Below are positions 58,480-64,000 of a stretch of DNA of 64,000 bases, in pieces. Position numbers and translations under genes: made by a program. The stretch's first letter is position 1. Every line of letters begins with the position of its first letter. Under the pieces are notes generated by a model that was not told where the DNA came from, made no database searches, and saw nothing but the letters and a program-made list of their open reading frames with translations. This DNA is from Bryoerythrophyllum caledonicum (taxonomy: Eukaryota; Streptophyta; Bryopsida; Pottiales; Pottiaceae), in contig OZ020519.1 in assembly GCA_963971425.1 (NCBI GenBank), positions 23,476,786 to 23,540,785 of the forward strand, written 5' to 3'.

Positions 58480-59345
58480 CGCCGCAGGAAACCCTAGCGC
58501 CGCTGCTGTAGAAACCCTAGCGCCGCCTCCATCGCGCTCTAGAACCTCTAGCCGTACAGAGGTGTGCGGCCGCACACCTCGTGACATAAAAATTCAACGA
58601 CCGTCCAAGAACCGTAACCGTGTGCCACCCGGAGTGAAGCTTCCACGAAACCGAGCACCGAGCACCAAGCACACCTGCGCGACCGAGCACACCTCCGCGA
58701 CCGAGCACTGAGCAGGTGAGCGGAGTGAAGTAAAACGTGAAGTTTGAGCACTGAGCAGATTGTAAGTTCAAGCACTGAGCAGGTGAGCGGAGTGAGATAT
58801 AAACGTATTCACACGTGAATTTTGAGCACTGAGCAGGTGAGGGGAGTGAAGTATAACCTTATTACGTGTGAAACTTGCGCGACCCGACACAATGATTCTT
58901 GAACTTGCGCGACCTTACACATTGATCACCTCGTGATTCTAGAACCTGCGCGACCCGACACTCTACTTACCTGCGGCACTCACCTGCGCGACCCGACACT
59001 CATCTGCGGCGTTGAGGGGACTCTAGCGCTGAGCACCTCCTCACCTGTGCGACCCGACACTCCGCTCACCTACGAGCACACCTGCGCAACCCGACACTCC
59101 GCTCACCTGCGACCACACCTGCGGGCCCGACACTCCGCTCACCTGCGGCGCTCACGTGCATCGCTCACCTACGACGTTGAGGAGACCCTAGCGGAGCTGA
59201 TCCTTGCCGAGCAACACTTGAGCCGACACCTGCGCAACACTTGCGCCAAACACCTCCTAGAACACCTGCGCAACCCTAGCGCCGAGCACCTCCTCCAGTC
59301 GCTTCAAACAGGAGTTGCTTCGAACAGAGTTTGCTCTCTTCGTTT
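58480..59345. repeat. GC-rich island of short repeats
   Basis: Two repeat types: GAGCACTGAGCAGGTGAGCGG (four times, about 58700-58850) and ACCTGCGCGACCCGACACT with CCGCTCACCTGCG (about eight times, 58870-59160). GAAACCCTAGCGCCGC occurs twice near 58485-58520. A 151-codon frame at 58933-59388 is built of these repeats and is not called as a gene. The island could be a decayed CpG-rich promoter or a satellite. Confidence 0.7.
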
Positions 59346-59778
59346 GGGGTGTGCGGCCGTGGACCTCCAGGGAGTCACTTTGCAATGACCGCCCAAGATC
59401 CTGATATCACCCCTTGATATCCTTCAAATACCCTACCCTACACCAACCCCCAGTAACATCATGGTATCACTAAATTGTCATCGAGGTATCAGATAGATAT
59501 CATCCGAGAACCGCACATTGGACTCCTCACAAGCTCACAACGCTTTCTGCCACTCGATGATGTCATTGGTGGCGGCTTTTGCGACCAACTAACGACTCGA
59601 TTTGTGTAGTCTAGTGCACAAATTTGTTCAAGTTGACAAGTTGACGATTTGTGTAGTAGACAAGTTGCAGCACTTTGTGGATGGCGGTGGAGCAACTGAC
59701 GACTCGATTTGTGTAGTTTAGTGCTCGACTCAATGGTAGCCGGCTGCTTGAGTATCTTTTCACGTAAGTTTGAACTTG
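59346..59778. other. No gene seen; short direct duplication
   Basis: GACGACTCGATTTGTGTAGT-like phrases occur near 59593, 59642 and 59697, with CAAGTTGACGA / CAAGTTGCAG between. Nothing else is recognised. Confidence 0.45.
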
Positions 59779-59782
59779 TTAA

Positions 59783-59994
59783 CTTAAATTGTATATACAG
59801 GCCCATATTTCCTTTCTAGAATACAAAATTTTGATTATGGTTTAGCAAGACTAACACCTTCGTATTGAAGATTCATTTACTAAGAGCTTTTATTTGAAGG
59901 TCATTTTAATATGTGAACCTTATCATATTACATCATATATGGTCAATAATATGGTCACCAGTGGCACCTTCTGTGGTGTAAGGATTAACCTACA
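59783..59994 (+). mobile_element. TTAA element family B copy
   Basis: About 212 bp between TTAA 59779-59782 and TTAA 59995-59998, with interior TTAGCAAGACTAACACCTTCG, GTGAACCTTATCAT and CACCAGTGGCACCTTCTG. The left end is CTTAAATTGTATATACAGG, the right end GTGTAAGGA. Confidence 0.75.
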
Positions 59995-60014
59995 ATATTT
60001 GTATTTGTGTGTTT

Positions 60015-60300
60015 TCACACCTTTGGAGTGAAGATTTATCAACTAAGATCTTTCATTTACAGGTCATTTTTTGTGGAGGTCATCTTTCATTTGGAGGTCA
60101 TTTCATTTGGAGGTCATTTCATCTGGAGGTCATTTCATCTGGAGGTCATCTTTGATTTTGAGGTCATTTCATCTAGAAGCCATCTTTCATTTGGAGGTAA
60201 TTTTATTTGGAGGTCATCTTTTATTTGGAGGTAATTTCATTTGAGGTAATTTCATTTGGAGGTCATTTCACTTTGAGGTTATTTCATTTATATATCAGTT
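60015..60300 (+). repeat. GGAGGTCATTTCATTT minisatellite grown from a family B fragment
   Basis: A family B phrase (TTTCACACCTTTGGAGTGAAGATTTATCAACTAAGATCTTTCATTT) leads into about fourteen copies of a 15-17 bp unit, (C/T)ATTT(C)ATTTGGAGGTCATTTC. In normal B copies the phrase CATTTGGAGGTCATTTCAAT occurs once. Confidence 0.88.
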
Positions 60301-60369
60301 CACTTGATGGGCATATACACCAACTTGTAGAGTTAGAAAATTGTACGGTTACAAAAAATTGAAGTTTAA

Positions 60370-61020
60370 CCCTTAAATTACCAAGCCATTTTCAAACCAA
60401 AAACACTTCAAAACTATTGTCTCAGTCCAATGAGTAAGGAAGAAAATCAGAGGTTATATTTCTAGTTTCAACCGTAGGATCTCAATTAAGACCTATTAAC
60501 TACCATAGACTCAAATTTTCAAATACTTTGACCGCACGGATTGAAAGATTATAGTGTTTGAAGTACAGGAAAGGGTTCATTTTCTTCACTGCGTTAAGTG
60601 GATCAGCAGACTTTGACTTCACTTGGTGTTCAATTTTTGCACTACACAAGGTCTAAATTCATTACCACCATGTTAATAATGATATGAGTACCTTGTACAC
60701 CAATTTTTAGAGGAAAATAAAAGGTGTAGCGTATTCAAAAAAATTGTGCAAGGATTGGAGGTTCAAAAATTGTTAATTCACATTTTAATTTTTTGTGAAC
60801 CTAATATGTTTTAGAATGATCATCCGAATGGTCAATAACAAGGTTTACACCACATAATGCCGTGGGAAAAATGAAAAGTAAACAATATGAATATCATAAA
60901 GTTTTATGTAGAAAGGAAGAACAATTTTTGGTACCTTGCTCGACAATGTGCGACAATGTGTCAAAATGTTTGACTTGAATTAACATGCTAATTTCTTATT
61001 ATCTTTTACATTTAAAAACT
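60370..61020 (-). mobile_element. TTAA element family A, truncated reverse copy
   Basis: After TTAA 60366-60369 the sequence CCCTTAAATTACCAAGCCA and then CAAAAACACTTCAAAA follows family A in reverse to about TGTTTGACTTGAATTAACATGC (60975-60990). The remaining 300 bp of the element is replaced by the sequence leading into the ORF at 61067, suggesting a later insertion or rearrangement. Confidence 0.78.
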
Positions 61021-61066
61021 ATAGAAACAACAATAAATTTTACACCATACTAACAAGTACTATTGT

Positions 61067-64000
61067 ATGGTAATGTCATTCAGGTTTTTAGAGTGTGGCG
61101 TTATGGCACCTAATATTGACAAGGACTGGGAGAGCCACGGCTGGTGGATTGCGGAAGTGAAGCCATTTAAGCCATTCTTGTGGGTGACAATCTATTCCTT
61201 TGAGCTAACAAAGCGTTCATCAGGATTGGGGAGATGTTGCGGCGAAATCCAAGCAATCTCTGGCCGACCTGATGATATGGTATATGTGACGTTAGTATCG
61301 GATCCTGATACAACAACGGTGAAGTTTTCTCTTTCTAAGAAGTTGCTTCTAGCACCTGTTCCTGCAAGTCTCATCCAAAATCCAGGACAAGTGAAATTAC
61401 TCAAATCACTGCAGACATTTTGGGTCAGCATACATCCTACGGTACGTACTGCTAGACACAATAATGTTTTGGCTTGTTTGGCATTATCGCCGGAGATGGT
61501 GCTACAGGCAAAGAAGATTATGAATGAGCATATTAGATATGAGGCAATACGGACGGCGGATCCAACAAGTGCAGTAGCTCAAGCTCTACCAGAAGAACCA
61601 GAAGAGACAAAACCACTTTATCGTGCTATTGCACGTCGACCGCAATTGGATTGGCAACCTGCAGGGGAGAGGCGTATGCGTGGGGACCAACAGTCCACCG
61701 CATCCATTGATATGCCTACATCATCTCGTCCTCCAGTACGAAGGGAATGTCCTTCAAAGCGGCCACGACGGGATCAAAGGGATATAAGTTCTGGTTCTGG
61801 TGGAGGCTCTTTAGGTTTGGATGCGAGAGGTACAACGTTGATAGGGAGAGCTTCAGGATCGGGTGGCAGGGTTCCAAGGTCGAGACTCAGAGCGTCTACA
61901 TCTCATCGTAGGATCCCTACATCTACCCCGGAAGGTACTGTAAATTTGTTGCCCGTAACGCAGGAGGATGAAGAGTTCCAGAATCTCGAAAACGACCCCG
62001 TAGAGGATTCAGAGGAGGAAAGACAAATGCCAAATTATGCTCCAACTTCACATACATACAAAGTTCCAGTGCCTACAATGGAGGAGATTTTGAAAGGATC
62101 GTTGTGGAGGAACATTGTGTTTAACGCACATGTAGATCGCATTGTCTCAGTGGAAAATCCAGAAACGAACCATCGAGTTTTATCACAGAAGAGGGCTACA
62201 GATGTATATAGCCGCTTAAGAGATCCAGAGTTCAGGAACCAGGTGAGTAGATTGGTACTTCGACCGATCAGATACATTTTGCATACTACTACCGACGACG
62301 GTACAATTTCACAGGAAGAGGTGCCGTTTCCGAATGAAGGGGCAGCACGAGAGTTTGAGCGCGTTTTCCTTACACACGGGAGTGCTTCTATAAATGGTGG
62401 TGTAGGATCTCAGTTGGCTTGGCTTGAAGACCATATTATTTGGGAGGCAGTGGATGGGCAACATATAGTCGCAGCTTGCAAATTTGCACAGGAACAGTGG
62501 AGGAATGATAAGATCCCGACAACTGAGTACCTCGAGTTTTTTGAGCGGCGGGAGGCAACCTTCGTGGTATATGATGATCGCCGTTTTTACATTGATAAGT
62601 CGGTGCGGATCAACGTAGCGGAGTGGGAGAGAACATCATATTCCACCGTGGAAGAGGATTTAAGGAAGCTCCGCCAGATTTGGGTTCTATATGGGAGGCC
62701 CAATAGCTTGGTCCGTGGAGATGATGCACGTAGAGGCATTGCTTTGGTGAGTGCCGCAAGCGCAGTGCATAAGTTGCACAAGATGGCTGACGGTAATGAA
62801 GTTATGATTAAGAAGTTGGCCAAGAACATGCAGGACCTGACCCGTCATGCGTGGAATCCGAGCGATGATTGTTTTGATGCTATCATTCGCGTTTGCAAAG
62901 ACTACGAAGATGGACTTCTATTTTACAGCAAGAAGGAAGAGACAAAGTGGAAGCAATATGCACATAAAAAAGAGTTGGATTCCAATGTGGATGTGGGACC
63001 GAAACGAAAGGTGATGACTCAGAATTGGTTGAGGCCGCTCAGTTGGATTCCAGATTCACATTATCTACAGCTGATACGATCATGTGCAGCTAAGCCGTTG
63101 GGGATAAACGGGCGTAGACCTCGCCAAGCATATTACTTCAATGTTGTAGACGACAAGATTCCACAACGCCGTACCATTGCCTTTGCGGTTGATCGGTTTC
63201 AGAGGGGAGAAGTGGTGATGAATATCATCCGTTGGTTGATGGTGGACAACAAAGAATTTGCACCAAGTTCTATGGAGGAGTTCTTTTGTATATCCGTACT
63301 GAAGTATTTTCCAAGGGGCAAGGGACAACTTTATACCTTGGCAAAACATTTGGATGCTCCTACGAAAACGGTATGGATTGCTCCTGTACGAGAGAAGGTG
63401 TCTAAGCTGGAAGACATAGTCCATCTCATCCCTCCTTCCATCAAATATCATTATCATAATGTTGCAGCAGGGGGGCGTAGATACAATGGTTTATCTGTGG
63501 ATGTGGGAGATTTGAGCACTTCTAGTTGGGAATGGCAAATGCAAGTTCAGAAGCCAGGTCCTGATGATCCACATAACTCTCTTATGGTTCGGTTTAGAAG
63601 AGGGTTATTTCATTCAGATCATGTACGATTGGGAAAACCATGCTTGTGGGTGATTGATTGTCGGCGTGGCGGTCGGAGGCATGGAGATGGTCCATGGGAT
63701 GATGAACAATTATCTAGAGCGTTTACACAACTTGCATTATGGATGGCAAACATTGAACGATGAAACGTCATCTTTTTATTACCATCGGCCGTGTACGCCA
63801 ACGAAGAGTTGTTCGCGAAGTTAAAGCTTCCTGAGGGTTGTTCTATGCGGCATGGAATTTGGGCATTTGATCCCAACTCAGTTGATCCATATGCTCTCGA
63901 TTTTACAGAGAGTGGGCGCTTGCAGCAAATGGTACAACCGATTGGAGCTGTTGTGATTTGCATGCAACATCCTATTGGTACTTCCCCTGGCCCCAACTAT
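61067..64000 (+). pseudogene. DGQH-motif transposon-type protein, interrupted by TGA, runs off window
   Basis: An intronless frame of 898 codons from ATG 61067 reaches TGA at 63761-63763, then continues open in the same frame for 79 codons to the window end. No family was firmly recognised. The N-terminal 150 residues start DKDWESHGWWIAEVKPFKPF. Residues about 200-330 are low-complexity, rich in R, S and G, then acidic (EDSEEERQ). About 345-480 includes PVPTMEEILKGSLWRNIVF and EAVDGQHIVAACKFAQEQW (about 459-477), whose DGQH followed by a helix resembles the DGxHR motif of ParB/Srx-type nuclease folds; this link is weak. The C-terminal half is alpha/beta-like with many W and R. After the TGA the frame reads NVIFLLPSAVYANEELFAKL. 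Sense codons and long openness indicate recent coding function. The TGA may derive from CGA. It starts beside a truncated family A copy, consistent with insertion as part of a larger element. Confidence 0.7.

Noticed and set aside
58933-59388. 151-codon plus-strand frame in the GC-rich island
   Set aside because: Made of direct repeats (HLRDPT, ARPDTLLT-type peptides); the frame persists because the repeats lack stops, not because of selection.

Overview
The window is nuclear DNA of a green plant or streptophyte alga. The evidence is a three-intron PLATZ zinc-finger gene, two chloroplast outer-envelope beta-barrel genes (OEP37 and OEP80) with plant-type introns, telo-box motifs and an AT-rich, repeat-dominated background. 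The species cannot be named from sequence alone. The transposon content (TTAA-type elements, a DUF7869-like transposase and a DGQH-motif protein) looks more like a charophyte, bryophyte or lycophyte than a flowering plant, but that is inference.

Host genes: a PLATZ transcription factor on the minus strand (5066-6858, four exons); an AT-rich gene at 31929-34074 (two exons) encoding a trihelix (Myb/SANT-like) domain with two predicted C-terminal membrane segments; and a head-to-head pair, OEP37 (minus, six exons, 35011-37945) and OEP80 (plus, fifteen exons, 39624-44957). Exon joins for PLATZ, OEP37 and OEP80 were read by hand and keep frame to full-length products of 263, 307 and 683 residues. 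OEP80 is an Omp85 protein that assembles beta-barrels in the chloroplast outer envelope. OEP37 is a beta-barrel channel in the same membrane, so the divergent pair may share a promoter region.

Transposon genes: a DUF7869-type, RNase-H-like transposase ORF on the minus strand (50474-53659), and an 898-codon plus-strand ORF with a DGQH motif (61067 to the window end). Both are open in one frame except for TGA codons: two in the first and one in the second. CpG decay of CGA is the simplest explanation.

The rest is mostly non-autonomous elements. Several families share TTAA target sites and CCC...GGG ends, the hallmark of piggyBac-type elements: A (about 925-946 bp, at least eight near-complete copies), A-short (about 215 bp), B (about 205-220 bp) and C (about 800 bp). 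There are also a tRNA-headed SINE with a 14-bp target duplication and a paralogous empty site, TA-flanked MITEs, a foldback family confined in this window to introns of the OEP pair, a three-deep nested insertion, and several tandem arrays. Protein-coding sequence of host genes is only about 6 kb of the 64 kb.
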